Positions 1-10,970 of a stretch of DNA of 64,000 nucleotides are shown piece after piece. The notes beneath the pieces were generated by a model. That model did not search any database. It was given only the letters and a program-made list of their open reading frames with translations, and was not told the DNA's origin. The position numbers and the translations under genes were made by a program. This DNA comes from Cervus elaphus (lineage: Eukaryota > Chordata > Mammalia > Artiodactyla > Cervidae): assembly GCF_910594005.1 (NCBI RefSeq), contig NC_057831.1, positions 40,506,001-40,570,000 on the forward strand. Direction: 5' to 3'. How positions within the stretch are numbered: position 1 is the stretch's first letter; each line of letters starts with the position of its first letter.

Positions 1-1768
1 AATTGTGCAGTAGTTTGCCTTTTAACTTCCTTATTAAACTATATCTGAGAACCTGCTAGATTGGTCTATGCCATCTATGTGTTTCTTCTGTCAGATAGTT
101 GAATCTTCAATCTATTCCTCTATAAATTATTAAAAAGTTATTTTTTAAAAGAAAATATGTTCTAGAAGTGAGGATGATATTAACTCACCTCTGTGCATTC
201 TTGCTTTACTGCCCCAAGAGTTTTTCTTAGAACCATACCACCTCAACAGGATCCCTCTTTCCAGTAACATATATGCATGTATGAGAAAATTTCCATGTGC
301 ATATTATATTAAATTATTAAAGAATTTGGAAAAAATAACTATGTAGCAGTGAAAAATTCTGAACAAATTATTATTTGTTCCATTTTTGTTCCATATTATT
401 TGTTCCATTGTTCCAAAAAAAATTATCCATTATTTTTAATCATTTCCATATACTTTCCCTCTTAGATTGTTTTACATGTAAGCAACCATAGTGCACTTTC
501 TGAAAATTTTTAGCTTTGTGTTAGGATGCTTTCTGGAATAAAGGGAAAGTCCTGAAGTATATGGGATTATGGTTCCCTCTAGTGGTACCAATATTCTTAG
601 CTAGAGAAAAGAAAGGGGAGAGGAGTTGAAATAAGACAAAGTCAGGAAATTTGAATAGGCATAAGAAGTCCTAACAACAGTCTGACTCTTTGTCACACAT
701 TTATTACATATTTTGATAACTTCTGCCTTTTATATAACTTTTATCATTTTTGAAATATTTGAAATAGCTTGTCATCTCTCAGCTACTTGTGTATCCAGCA
801 AAAATATGAATGTCAATCTCAGATCTGGAGATAGGCAACAGCCCTGGAGCAGTAGGGCTACATACCTGCTGTGGCAGAATTGTTTGTGGACACATCTATA
901 ACCAGATGGCCAAGTTGCTGAAAGACGTTGTTACTCATCACCATCTACATTCTGGGAAAGAACAGCCTTGGGAGGAGATGGAATTATTTTTGTGTGTGTG
1001 ATATCATGGATATACCTTTAAGGATTTATTTCTGTGTTTTGTCTATTAGCCCTTATTTTCTCATCATTCTGTTGACTCTAGTCGGAAAGGGAAATTTTAC
1101 TAGCATGTTTTATTTGATTATTAATTACTTTTACATAAATGTACTGTTTTTGTGCATTAGATGTCATAATTTTCTATGAAACCTCCTAAAATTAATATCA
1201 CCAAGCAAATATACAAGGGTAAAAACTATTTTTCAGATCTTTTTAAACTGAAATCTAATTACATTAAAATTCCTAAATATATCCATTCAATCACCCATTG
1301 TTGTTTACTAAGCATATTGATACAATAAGGCAGTGAAGATTGGTCTTGTCAGTAGTAACAAGTTTCTGCCAGTAGTGAATGCATTTCATGGTATTGGTCC
1401 CACATAGACACAAGTACACTGAAGCCTGATTAAAAATACGGTTGACTGATTGGCGCTTCTTGCTGACACACAAATGGTTGGATACCTGCCTTGCCTTTTT
1501 AGATAAAGCACAAAGGAGTGGACTCACCAGTCTCCTTGGTTTTATAATTTAGCGTAAGTAATCCACAGAAGAATTCTACTGGATTTGACAACTGTGTGTA
1601 TGTGTTTTCTCTACTTCTGTTAAATCGCAATCCTATCTGGGAACATGACCTCCTAAAGCTAAAATTGTCAAGTGTCTCCTTGCTTCAATTAAGAGTGAAA
1701 TATTGCTCAACTATTTTCTGATTCACTACTGTTACTTTTTAAAAAAATAATATTTTCTTTGTTTTTAG
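1..1768 (+). other. SLIT2: Intron (3' part) upstream of the first visible exon
   Basis: AT-rich non-coding sequence ending in a T-rich tract and AG at 1767-1768. I recognise no intact repeat and no exon-like segment in it; the short open frames at 713-1179 have no family resemblance. The miR-218-1 hairpin hosted by SLIT2 in other mammals is not present here. Confidence 0.8.
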
Positions 1769-1837
1769 GTATCTGGATGGGAACCAGTTTACCCTGGTTC
1801 CTAAGGAACTCTCTAACTACAAACATTTAACACTTAT
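1769..1837 (+). CDS. SLIT2: SLIT2 exon: leucine-rich repeat of LRR domain 4 (window exon 1)
   Basis: 69 nt, 23 residues. Preceded by a T-rich tract and AG, followed by GTGAGT. The first base completes a leucine codon; the translation then reads YLDGNQFTLVPKELSNYKHL, the LxLxxNxF..P..L pattern of an extracellular LRR. It ends after two bases of the next codon (phase 2), the same phase used by the following three LRR exons. In SLIT proteins the fourth LRR domain mediates homodimerisation and heparan-sulphate binding rather than ROBO binding. It is 3 nt shorter than the next three exons, in keeping with a 23-residue repeat. Confidence 0.96.
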
Positions 1838-2776
1838 GTGAGTATTGTATGGTATTTTTCTGTTTTCGACATCTTATTTGCTTTCGTGTAAATGTGGATA
1901 GTAGGGGCAGAAGATTTAGTGAAGCTTTCAGATTCTATAAATTATTTTCAGTTAGATGCTTCTTGTCTTGCTCATTGTGGTTCTGGATCACTAGCTACAT
2001 CTTCATTGATTATCAGTCAGGCAGTGGTGCATCTTAGAAGAAGGTCCTGTCTGTGTAAAGTGCAAATACAATTAAATCTAAGTATCAGAGAATTATAGAC
2101 CTGGAGTAAGTTGAATACTTCTATTGAAGATGAATGTGAGCTATTTTATGACAATCCAAGGAAAGAAAAATGGAAAACAATGTTTATATTCTCAACTTTA
2201 AACAAAACAGAGCAGATGGTAAGAGCGTTACTAATACTATATTATAAATCTAGTTTTTAGGCTTGATTCTCATAAAATACATTATGAATTAAGGTATGGG
2301 TTTCCAGTATTTAAATTTATTTTCTAAAATCCATGTTTACTTACATAGTACTGAAGTATAGTTGACAAAGATGCTGACATTCTGAGTATAAACATCAAGC
2401 ACTGAATTGTTTTTCATTTGGTTTGATGTCATCCTAAAGTAGCATCTCTCTTTCATTAATGTATGTTAACAATTTCTTAAAGTCTTTAATTGTAAATGCA
2501 AGAGTATATTTAAACATACAAACATTTCCTTTCAATCTAGTTATGTGCACAATATTTCTTAAAAGATATAATCTTCTATATATAATGTCACACTTAGAGT
2601 AGCCTTGTTGGTAACTGGTAAAACTTGTCACAAAACAAAAATCAGCAACAATATTGGATATAAAGGGAAATACTTTATTTTTAAGTCTGTTTGATTTTAG
2701 AATAATTATAACTGTCTTAGATTTCTAGTATTCCTAGAAGAGGGATTTAATCCTAATTAGTGAATTCTACCTAGTT

Positions 2777-2816
2777 AACCTAGGTAACTACCTACTAACC
2801 TGGGTAACTACCTAGA
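2777..2816. repeat. 20-bp tandem duplication, two copies
   Basis: AACCTAGGTAACTACCTACT is followed directly by AACCTGGGTAACTACCTAGA (three differences). A weaker partial copy, CTACCTAGTTAACC, lies just upstream. Confidence 0.85.
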
Positions 2817-3227
2817 TAGTTATGTTTCTCACTGTAAACTTTACCCTGAGCACGTGGAAGCTAGTTAAAATGTTGTTGATCCTTTTCAGTTTTCCTTAAA
2901 AGTATGTGAAAATCAAACACTTTGTGAGAAGTATATAGGACTATTAACTGACAAATGGTTAAATTAAGAAAAAAAGAATACCCTCCAAGATGACTTGTTC
3001 TCCCTCTAGTTATTTATTTAATAGCAGCAAGAACTGATTACATACATTTGTTCTGTTAAATAAGCCACTAAATATCTGCAATTTCCAAAGGGTCAGTTCA
3101 GCAGAATTGGTTCATTTGTGAGACAGTGTGTGATTATTTAAAACCAGTTTGGAAATAAAAAATGAGAATTTATAGATCCAGAAATGGTTTTACCAATGAC
3201 TCATTATACAACTCTAGGCAGGTAACT

Positions 3228-3425
3228 GGGCTTCCCTGATAGCTCAGTTGGTAAAGAATCCGCCCACAATTCAGGAGACCTGAATTCGATCCCTGGGTTG
3301 GGAAGTTCTCCTGGAGAAGGGAAAGGCTACCCACTCCAGAATTCTGACCTGGAGAATTCCATGGATTACAGTCCATGGGGTCGTAAAGAGTCGGACATGA
3401 CTGAGCGACTTTCGCTTTCACATTC
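3228..3425 (+). mobile_element. Bov-tA SINE, sense
   Basis: Starts GGGCTTCCCTGATAGCTCAG (tRNA-Glu-derived head), contains TTCGATCCCTGGGTTGGGAAG and CCACTCCAGAATTCT, ends in GACTGAGCGACTTTCGCTTTC. Flanked by AGGCAGGTAACT (3216-3227) and AGGCCGGTAACT (3426-3437), a 12-bp target-site duplication with one mismatch. Confidence 0.95.
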
Positions 3426-3953
3426 AGGCCGGTAACTACTGCTAGTATAAGTGTATTTATTTTTTAAATTTAGCCATAGTACTTCAGCAACTAAGATGGA
3501 TTATAAAGCTTCTGTAACATTCCCACCATTTCACAGTTTCATTGGTCCATTTTACTGATACTTTGACCTTTTAATGTGGATAATCTGAAGCATCTTTTCT
3601 AAATCTTGTACTTATTCATAAATTTTCCTCAGAAAAATATACTAAACATAAATACACACACATACATAAATGAACATAAATTACAATCCAAATCTTCCAT
3701 TTATTCATCAATCTTCCTTTAGTCTTATATTTGGCATTTTGTTTTAGATAAAAATCAGTGAATATTCCCTAACGTGTATCACACTGTTTTATGTATGTGA
3801 GTGTATGTATGTATATATTCACCTATTTTTCCTAAAGCAGAATGGAAAACATCATTATATATGTTATATATTATGCTGCATTATATATTATTATGCTTAC
3901 AAGATATCATTATTATATGTCATTATATTATGTATATCATGTATACATTATAT

Positions 3954-4174
3954 GGGCTTCTCAGATGGCGCTAGTGATAAAGAACCCATCTGCCAATGCA
4001 GGAGACATAAATGATGCAATTCAATCCCTGGGTCAGGAAGATCCCCTGGAGGAGGGCATGGCAACCCACTCCAGTATTCTTGCCTGGAGAATTCCATGGA
4101 CAGAGGAGCCTGGTGGGCTGCGGTCCATGGGGTCACAAAGACTCAGACACGACTGAGGCAACTTAGCACAAGGA
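3954..4174 (+). mobile_element. Bov-tA SINE, sense
   Basis: GGGCTTCTCAGATGGCGCTA head, CCTGGAGAATTCCATGGACA middle, CACGACTGAGGCAACTTAGC tail. Perfect 13-bp target-site duplication GTATACATTATAT at 3941-3953 and 4175-4187, so a clean and fairly young insertion. Confidence 0.96.
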
Positions 4175-4929
4175 GTATACATTATATAAAATAAAAATAA
4201 GATCAAGTTCACTGCATATCATTTACAACCTGTGATACAAATGATGCTTGTAAATACCCATTTGGCATGGGTAGAAAATTCACATCTCTCTCATTTACTC
4301 ATCATTTATTAAACAGACATTTACTAAGAAACAACTGTATGCCAGTGACTTTGCCAAAGGCAGTTTTTAATTATGGTGTTGTTTTTAATGATGGCTTTGT
4401 CAATGTAATTAGATGAGGGATTCTTTCAGTTATCCTATTTGACTATTTGTATGTGACAGTGAAGATAAAGTATAACCGATGGAACTTTCGAGAACAAAGG
4501 TTTGTTTCTCGCCTGTCAAATATGTCTGTTGTGAATGGCCTCCACGTGATTGCCCTGGGACCCAGCAATGGGCAGGGCTTCTCTGTGGAACGTCAGGAGC
4601 CTTGCAGAGGAAGGAGCAGAGGGTTAAGGGAAAAGTGAGCTTACTCTGAAGCTTTTGTTCTGAAGTTCAACCAGCTCTGGTGGCGGCCACACTTCACTGG
4701 CCGGAGCAAGGCATGTGGTCGTTTCTAATTTCAGCAGGCTTGGGCATGAATAATGATGAATAATTATCTACCTCAGAGGATTACCCAATGTTTTGTTATT
4801 TCCAGACAAAAGCTAAGTCCTAACCAACGCTGCTACAACTGTGAACAGGAAGAACCTCTCTTTCTAAGAATCACTAATATGTCAATGTCTATGGTAACAG
4901 TAGACCTGTTTTTTCTTTGTCTTTTTTAG

Positions 4930-5001
4930 AGACTTAAGTAACAACAGAATAAGCACTCTCTCTAATCAGAGCTTCAGCAACATGACCCAGCTCCTCACCT
5001 T
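4930..5001 (+). CDS. SLIT2: SLIT2 exon: leucine-rich repeat of LRR domain 4 (window exon 2)
   Basis: 72 nt, exactly 24 residues, phase 2 at both ends, flanked by TTTTTTAG and GTGAGT. Reads [25 protein letters not shown], a canonical LRR. The Asn-Met-Thr near the end is an N-glycosylation sequon. Because the exon is an exact multiple of three with symmetric phases, skipping it would remove one repeat without breaking the frame; the same holds for the next two exons. Confidence 0.97.
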
Positions 5002-5483
5002 GTGAGTATGAAAGTGTGGTACTAAGTTAATTCCTTAATTCACTGGACATTCCTGGTGTACAAAACAGTCTCTGCCCTCAAGGAATGTTAATACTGTTGG
5101 GAGAAACAGACAAGTAAAGCCTCAGTAAACAAATATAGATCCTATAAAAAGTGTTGGGTTCTATGGGAGAAAACAAAGAATAACTTACATTTGTGGCAGG
5201 GTTGGGAGAAATCCTTAAGATAAACTTCCAGAGGAAGTCACCTTTTGGAGGGCATAGTTGAGACAACCACCAATGACAGCCGTAGGAAGCACTCTAGACT
5301 GTATTTTAGAATTGACTGTGTTGTAGTATGAAACAGCACAAAGATTAACAAAATATTATGCGTCTGTGCCTTCAATTTTTTTAAGATGCTCAAGTAACCC
5401 TTTTCAGTTGCTTTATTTTTAAAACGCTATTTGGCCATTTGGGGATATCTGAGTAAAACAAATCGGCCTGTGTGTACTTTCAG
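5002..5483 (+). other. SLIT2: Intron 2 in window (short, 482 nt)
   Basis: Short intron between two LRR exons. 5034-5240 resembles an old mammalian dispersed repeat (text like 'ctctgccctcaaggaatgt' followed by a run of aacaaa-type sequence), family uncertain. Nothing else recognised. Confidence 0.8.
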
Positions 5484-5555
5484 AATTCTTAGTTACAACC
5501 GTTTGAGATGTATTCCTCCTCGAACCTTTGATGGACTGAAGTCTCTTCGATTACT
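5484..5555 (+). CDS. SLIT2: SLIT2 exon: leucine-rich repeat of LRR domain 4 (window exon 3)
   Basis: 72 nt, phase 2/2, flanked by TTTCAG and GTAAGC. Reads [24 protein letters not shown], an LRR with the usual L..L..N.L..IP...F..L spacing. Contributes to the curved beta-sheet solenoid of the fourth LRR domain. Together with the preceding exon it forms a contiguous block with only a 482-nt intron between them. Confidence 0.97.
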
Positions 5556-5816
5556 GTAAGCATCTTAAGTTTAAAAAAAACCTTTATTTCTTGAGGATCT
5601 GGGTCTTATGTTGCTTTTTAGTAATTTAATTGCTTTATTTTGGGGATTTTTTGACTATATGCATTAGAATTTACTACAAATTTGGAAATGGAAAATTATA
5701 TCTTACTGTATCATTTCTCAATAGCTTTTACTTGGGCAACATAATTTTTTCTTTTGTAATATGTTGTTGCTTTGGTCATTTATTTGATAATATATGAGTT
5801 TAAGATATAATATAAA

Positions 5817-6282
5817 GTTCAGTTCAGTTCAGTCGCTCAGTCGTGTCCGACTCTTTGCGACCCCATGAATTGCAGCACGCCAGGCCTCCCTGTTCATCAC
5901 CAACTCCCGGAGTTTACTCAAACTCATGTCCATCAGGTCGGTGATGCCATCCAGCCATCTCATCCTCTGTCGTCCCCTTCTCCTCCTGCCCCCAATCTCT
6001 CCCAGCATCAGGGTCTTTTCCAATGAGTCAACTCTTCACATGAGGTGGCCAAAGTATTGGAGTTTCAGCTTCAGCATCAGTCCTTCCAATGAACACCCAG
6101 GACTGATCTCCATTAGGATGGACTGGTTGAATCTCCTTGCAGTCCAAGGGACTCTCAAGAGTCTTCTCCAACACCACAGTTCAAAAGCATCACTTCTTCG
6201 GCGCTCAGCTTTCTTCACAGTCCAACTCTCACATCCATACATGACCACTGGAAAAACCATAGCCTTGACTAGACGGACCTTT
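5817..6282 (-). mobile_element. BovB (RTE) LINE 3' end, antisense, 5'-truncated
   Basis: On the minus strand 6260-6036 reads MVFPVVMYGCESWTVKKAE and WCWRRLLRVPWTARRFNQS, the conserved C-terminal part of the BovB ORF2 protein; 6023-5829 continues with the RMRWLDGITDLMDMSLSKL tail. The 3' terminus is the TTCAGTTCAGTTCAGTCGCT motif at the left end. The copy stops in ORF2 and is not functional. Confidence 0.93.
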
Positions 6283-7203
6283 CAGAAATAATTTTATATA
6301 GATCTAACGAATTTTGAAAAAAATAGGAAATTTTAATTTCTTTAAAAGTTACATAATACAGCACAAAATATTTTTATTATACAAAATGTATCTTACAGTA
6401 CATGAAATAAAACAGGGTCTTCTATCCCAATTCTCTCCCCAGAATTGACAGTTAAACAGTTTAATGTTATCTTCTGGTTATTTTATATGTTTGTTTTTAT
6501 ATGTTGATATATTTATGCCCACAGCAATATAACTTAAAAACCATAAACAGGTTTTTTTAAGTCTGTCATTGACTTTATTTAGCAATATGCTTTAGATTTT
6601 AGATTTGCCATTCCATCACATATAATATTCCTCAACTCTTTACCTGCTACAGACTGTTTGATAGAATGAAGGAACCATAGCTTATTTAAGTATCCTCATC
6701 TTTACTGTCATTGGGTTGATTCCAAATTTTCATTACTTTATACAGTGCTGGAATGAATATCCTTTCTTACACATCCATCTTACTGTCAAGCATATTAGAA
6801 GAATAGCGAGAGCAGTCATCTTATTGTCCACCAAACAATTTAAAAATTTATTATTTTAATAGACTATTTCAAAACACTCTTGCAAATATTAAATATTCTA
6901 AATCCTTTCATTTTTGTCATATGACAGATGGAACATTATTTTCCACTCCTCTTTTAATTTGCAATTCCAATTACTAGAGCATTTGAGTATATTGTGTTTA
7001 TTGAGTGTGTGCGTTTCTTATTCTATTAGCTTGATGATATTAATTCTCATTTCCTATGGTTACTTTGTCTTCTCCTTATTAACATGCCTGTCTTTATGCA
7101 CTTGACTCTAAGTTTACAGGTCTTTTTTACAAAGGAATTAATATATTTATAGCTGATGTATGTGGCAGATACTTCCCATTCTGTTTTCCATATGTAATCT
7201 TTT

Positions 7204-7440
7204 TTTAATTGAAATATAGTTGATGTGTTGTATTGGTTTTTATTGCTGCAAAGTGATTCAGTTGTGTGGGTGTGTGTGTGTGCGTGTGTGTATACTCAAA
7301 CACACATACATATATATACGTATATGTATATATTATTTGTCAGATTCTTTTCCATTATAGTTTATTACAAGATTGAAAATAGTTCCCTGTGCTAAGCAAT
7401 GGGGCTTGTTGTTTTATATTATGGATATATTTTACATTGT
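7204..7440 (-). mobile_element. L1 3'-end fragment, antisense
   Basis: Text such as TTGAAATATAGTTGATGTGT, AAAGTGATTCAGTTGTGTG and GTTCCCTGTGCTAAGCAATG matches the reverse complement of the artiodactyl L1 3' untranslated region as I know it. Its end hosts the TG/TA microsatellite. Confidence 0.7.
7262..7335. repeat. Compound TG/TA microsatellite
   Basis: A TG run with interruptions (about 7265-7290) followed by CACACATACATATATATACG and TATATGTATATATT. Lies inside the antisense L1 fragment. Confidence 0.85.
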
Positions 7441-7796
7441 TAAAAATATATCACTCTTCTTCATTATGATTTCTGAGTTTTATAACATAGAACTTTAAAA
7501 AACCTTCCATATCCCATGTTTATAAAAAGGAATTCATCTATATTTTACTTTAGTACATTTTCAGTTTTATTTTTGCATTTAACTCTTCCATCTAAAATTT
7601 ATTATGCATATGATATGAAGTAGGAGCTAACTTTTTGCTTCCCCAAATAGATACCCAGTTGTGTGAAGACTATTTAATATACCATCTTTTCTACACTGAT
7701 TTTAAATAACTGTTACTGAAAACTCATATATTGGGGATTTTTCTGAACTCCCTGGAAATAATAGGAAATTTAACTTTTCTTTTCTTTTGTTTTTAG

Positions 7797-7868
7797 TTCT
7801 TTACATGGAAATGACATTTCTGTTGTGCCTGAAGGTGCTTTCAATGATCTTGCTGCATTATCACACCT
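7797..7868 (+). CDS. SLIT2: SLIT2 exon: last leucine-rich repeat of LRR domain 4 (window exon 4)
   Basis: 72 nt, phase 2/2, flanked by TTTTTAG and GTGAGT. Reads SLHGNDISVVPEGAFNDLAALSHL. The human protein, as I recall it, has SALSHL where this has AALSHL. This is the final repeat before the C-terminal cysteine cap in the next exon. Confidence 0.97.
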
Positions 7869-8134
7869 GTGAGTATCTATTTCATAAATATGAGTTTAAG
7901 GTCAAACACTCCCTGGCAAGTGAGTTTGGAACAAGTGGTCCCCTGCCATTTTTTTATTGTCACATCATAAAATGTGATTGATTCCATCTTTAAAGATCTA
8001 AATATTTTAAATCTAAATACAGTGCTCTTTATAAGGTAGACTTAATTTATCCTTCTGCTCCTAACTCCTTGTTAGTTGAGTTCTCTTTGCTTATAAAAAT
8101 ATCTCCTCTTACAAACGTGACTCCCCAGCTTCCT

Positions 8135-8352
8135 GAAGGAGTAAATGAATGAATGAAAGTCTCTCAGTTGTGTCTGACTCTTTGCGACCCCATGGCAGGG
8201 ACCTGCCAGGCTCCTCTGTCCATGGAATTCTCCAGGCAATATTGGAGTGGGTAGCCGTTCCCTTCTCCAGGGCATCTTCCCAGCACTGGGATCCAACCCA
8301 GGCCTCCCATATTGCAGGCAGATTCTTTACCGTCTGAGCCACCAGGGAATTC
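8135..8352 (-). mobile_element. Bov-tA SINE, antisense
   Basis: Reverse-oriented: CTCAGTTGTGTCTGACTCTT at left, CCAGGCAATATTGGAGTGGG in the middle, CTGAGCCACCAGGGAATTCC at right. Target-site duplication CCCCAGCTTCCT (8123-8134) and CCCCAGTTTCCT (8353-8364), 11 of 12 matching. Confidence 0.94.
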
Positions 8353-8538
8353 CCCCAGTTTCCTAGTGTATTCCTTTTCTCTTAATACTCTCTGATTCTA
8401 AATATTAGATCACCTTCAATTCAGTCTGCCCAAACCTTGTTTATCCAAGTTACATCCCAATGGTCACCTTTTCCAAGAAACCCTGATTTGCTCTAACTAG
8501 ATTCATTTATTGAGCAAATGTTACTCAGCATTAACTAT

Positions 8539-8738
8539 CATTGTTGTTTAAATGCCCAGTCGTGTCTGACTCTTTTGCAACCCCTTGGATTGAGATTTCC
8601 CAGGCAAGACTACTGAAATGGGTTGCCATTTCAGTTCTCCAGGGGGTCCTCTGTACCCAGGGAATGAACCTCACCTCTCCTACCTGCGACTCCTGCACCG
8701 CAGGTGGATTCTTTACCACCGAGCCACTGGGGAAGCCT
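8539..8738 (-). mobile_element. Bov-tA SINE, antisense, diverged
   Basis: AGTCGTGTCTGACTCTTTTG, GGGTTGCCATTTCAGTTCTC and CCGAGCCACTGGGGAAGCC in minus orientation. Duplicated flanks AGCATTAACTAT (8527-8538) and AGCGTTGACTAT (8739-8750), 10 of 12 matching, so older than its neighbour. Confidence 0.92.
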
Positions 8739-9282
8739 AGCGTTGACTATGGTACCACGTAAATTAGAAAATGTTTAGACATTACTGTGTGATAAGGGGA
8801 AACGGCAAATCCTCACATTGGGTGAAATGTTTTTCCTTTGCATTCTTTCTTATAACAGGTTGTTTATACCTCTATATTTTGGGGGAGTACAATAAAACAG
8901 TTTATTAATGAGGTCCAAAAAAATCTCACTTGGATCAAATTCCTCTGTTTCATTACTGTTAGTTGTACTGTTAAGACTGTAGCAAACCTGTGAGGAAGTT
9001 CAGAGACCAGCCCTGGAATCCAGAGCTTTGCCAGGCTCAATTTGGTGACTCCTGGTGACAGTTTAAACATCATTGTCAGTTGACTCCCAGTTCTCCAGAA
9101 GTTGCTATATTTTTTCTTCGGTTTGTCCTCCTCTCCAAAACCTACCAAACTCCAAGAAGATAAGAAGTTCAGATAATTGAGAGAAGGGAATGGGCAGAGA
9201 ATAGGAGCTAGTAGTCAACAGTGCTACATCTGCATTTCCCTTAGAGAGGCTGTGTTATCAGTGTAGGTTTTTGTCCATCTGA

Positions 9283-9376
9283 CTGGTGCTTACTTTCAAT
9301 ACCCCTTACATTAAACTACTAGGCTCCTGGAGGCAAGACCTCCATTTTCTTCACGTGTCAGCCCTAGCACCTACCT
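9283..9376 (+). mobile_element. L2 3'-end fragment (probable)
   Basis: CTAGGCTCCTGGAGGCAAGA, then CTCCATTTTCTTCACGTGTC and AGCCCTAGCACCTA, similar to the L2 text 'ctccttgagggcagggactg...cccagcgcctagcaca'. Short and old. Confidence 0.55.
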
Positions 9377-9382
9377 CAAAGT

Positions 9383-9602
9383 GGACGTCAGGGCCGCTCC
9401 TCTACAAATTCCACTTGCCGCTTGCCCGGGCGTCCCTGGGAATGAGACCCCTGGCTCCGGGGTGCAGGGCCGTGCGCTGCGGCAGAGAGCGCTGACTAAA
9501 GGAACGGCCACTCTGCTGGCATTAGACGGCTGAACTGGAAGAGTCTGCCTAGGACGGTGCTGCTTGCACCATGTGACGTTTCTCCCCAAAAGTGAGAGCG
9601 AT
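9383..9602. other. CpG-rich patch in AT-rich intron
   Basis: About 15 CpG dinucleotides in 220 bp by hand count, including GGACGTC, GCCCGGGCG, GGGCCGTGCGCTGCGGCA and AGAGCGCTG. The surroundings have almost none. No repeat family is recognised. Function unknown; it is below usual CpG-island length. Confidence 0.7.
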
Positions 9603-10034
9603 TTGTCAGGAGTCTTATTTTGTCATATATTTCATTTTATACAATTGTCTTTTACCCCCTGGGTCATAGAGAGCTCTGCCCCATTCACTTTTCTTACTGT
9701 GTCTCTTGGCACCGTGAGGCCTTAGGAAATGTCAGTACAGATGAGATCTGATAGCTCAAAAACATCATTTTTCTCATTTTTAATTTAGAAGAAAGGTTTG
9801 AATCTGAAATACATGTAAGCATAATATTTACTTCACTCCAATTCTTGGCCAGAGTTGGGCATTAAAACTGCTACAATATAAAGTATTGTGGTTTTGTAAG
9901 GGTATTTTGAAAGTCTTTTCATATAAGAATAATTTTGCATAAACCATATACCTAGAAATATTACTAATTTGAAGTTAATTATAAATCAGAATCAATCAGT
10001 TTTTAAATGCTTCTTCGTGTGTATACTGTTTGTG

Positions 10035-10232
10035 TCCAGGCATGGCAAGCTTGTAAACCCATTGCTTAATGTCTCTGGCCTCAGTTTTTCAATCTGTAAA
10101 ACCGGTTATTAGCAGTATTGATCTCATACCTCTTCTATTTAGAATAAAATGAGATAAATAATAGAAATGGCTTAGCACAGTTCTTGTATATCACAACAAA
10201 GCAATAAATGCTAGCTATTATCGTGATTATTT
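10035..10232 (+). mobile_element. MIR SINE, sense
   Basis: CTCAGTTTTTCAATCTGTAA, AAATGAGATAAATAATAGAA, GCTTAGCACAGTTCTTG and AATAAATGCTAGCTATTATC follow the MIR consensus in order. Ancient mammalian relic. Confidence 0.85.
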
Positions 10233-10921
10233 TTCCTGTCGCTATAGCTGCTTATATGAATAGGCACCAGTTTTCCATTTCCTATTATGAAAACCTTTAA
10301 AGGGACAGAGGGAGTTCGAAATCCCTGGGGAGCTTGCTTTGTGCACTTTTATTATTTCACATCCATCCTTATTTTCTTGCCTCATACTGATCGTTTACTC
10401 TGAACCATCCTTTCCAACCTTCTCCACCTACTTGAATCCAAATATCTAAAAGTTCAGACTTAAACCACCAGGCTCCCAGAGAAGTTACCCTCTGTTCAGT
10501 TATAAATTCTTCTACTATACCACGTCTAGTGAAAATTATTTGTAGGTATGAGTTTATGTTACTCTCCTTTGCAGAAGGAGTTTTGGAGGTTAAAAACGAT
10601 GTGACATAGCGGAGTCCTCAGAACCTGGCATAATGCTTGGATTCTAAGTAAATCATTGGTGAATGAAGGAAGTGTTCATCTACACTTGGGGCCTGCTTGC
10701 ACCTAGTATAAAACTGTCTGCAAATACAAGGAGACCTTATAGAGCCCGCTAGGTGTTAACAGAGGGGACAACTCACTAAGTCACAGCAGCACATAAGTGA
10801 GAAAAATGGGGAATCCCTAATCCCTGATGCTGCCATTTTCATTTTCATCAGCAAATCTATAGGGACTTTTAGTAAGCATCACTGAGTTACGTTCCCTTAG
10901 GAAATAACATTACTTCCATAT

Positions 10922-10970
10922 CTGTGTGTGTGTGCGTGTACCTGTGTGTGCTTTTGTGGTGGTGTTTTCC
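10922..10970 (+). promoter_or_regulatory. SLIT2: GT-rich tract replacing a pyrimidine tract before exon 5
   Basis: CTGTGTGTGTGTGCGTGTAC and CTGTGTGTGCTTTTGTGGTG lead to TTTTCCAG at 10965-10972. The acceptor of the LRRCT exon thus relies on a short pyrimidine stretch next to a GU repeat, a sequence class bound by CELF-type factors and TDP-43. Confidence 0.6.

Larger units (their letters stand above)
1838..4929 (+). other. SLIT2: Intron 1 in window
   Basis: 3.1 kb. It contains a 20-bp tandem duplication (2777-2816), two sense Bov-tA SINEs (3228-3425, 3954-4174) with target-site duplications, an AT-rich stretch around 3780-3950, and a short old MIR/L2-like relic near 4296-4370. The segment 4450-4740 is less AT-rich and not obviously repetitive, but shows no exon signature. 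The intron ends in a T-rich tract at 4912-4927. Confidence 0.85.
5556..7796 (+). other. SLIT2: Intron 3 in window
   Basis: 2.2 kb. Holds an antisense BovB 3'-end copy (5817-6282), then AT-rich sequence that looks like decayed antisense L1 (about 6440-7100, family uncertain), an antisense L1 3'-end (7204-7440) interrupted by a TG/TA microsatellite (7262-7335), and a strong pyrimidine tract just before exon 4 (7773-7794). Confidence 0.8.

Noticed and set aside
3228..3300. tRNA-like gene in the head of Bov-tA elements
   Set aside because: The heads are degenerate tRNA-Glu-derived SINE parts joined to a BovA body, not functional tRNA genes.
4447..4638. Open frame in moderately GC-rich sequence between LRR exons 1 and 2
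   Set aside because: No LRR or other motif, no fitting acceptor or donor in the needed phase; the flanking SLIT2 exons join perfectly without it.
8149..8342. Open frames on both strands in SINE copies (also at 14182-14553, 34051-34515, 44051-44346)
   Set aside because: They come from the Bov-tA consensus, which happens to be open in several frames; the same peptides recur at each copy.
9286..9589. Open frames on both strands over the CpG-rich patch
   Set aside because: High GC lowers stop-codon frequency; no splice signals, homology or conserved motif supports coding.
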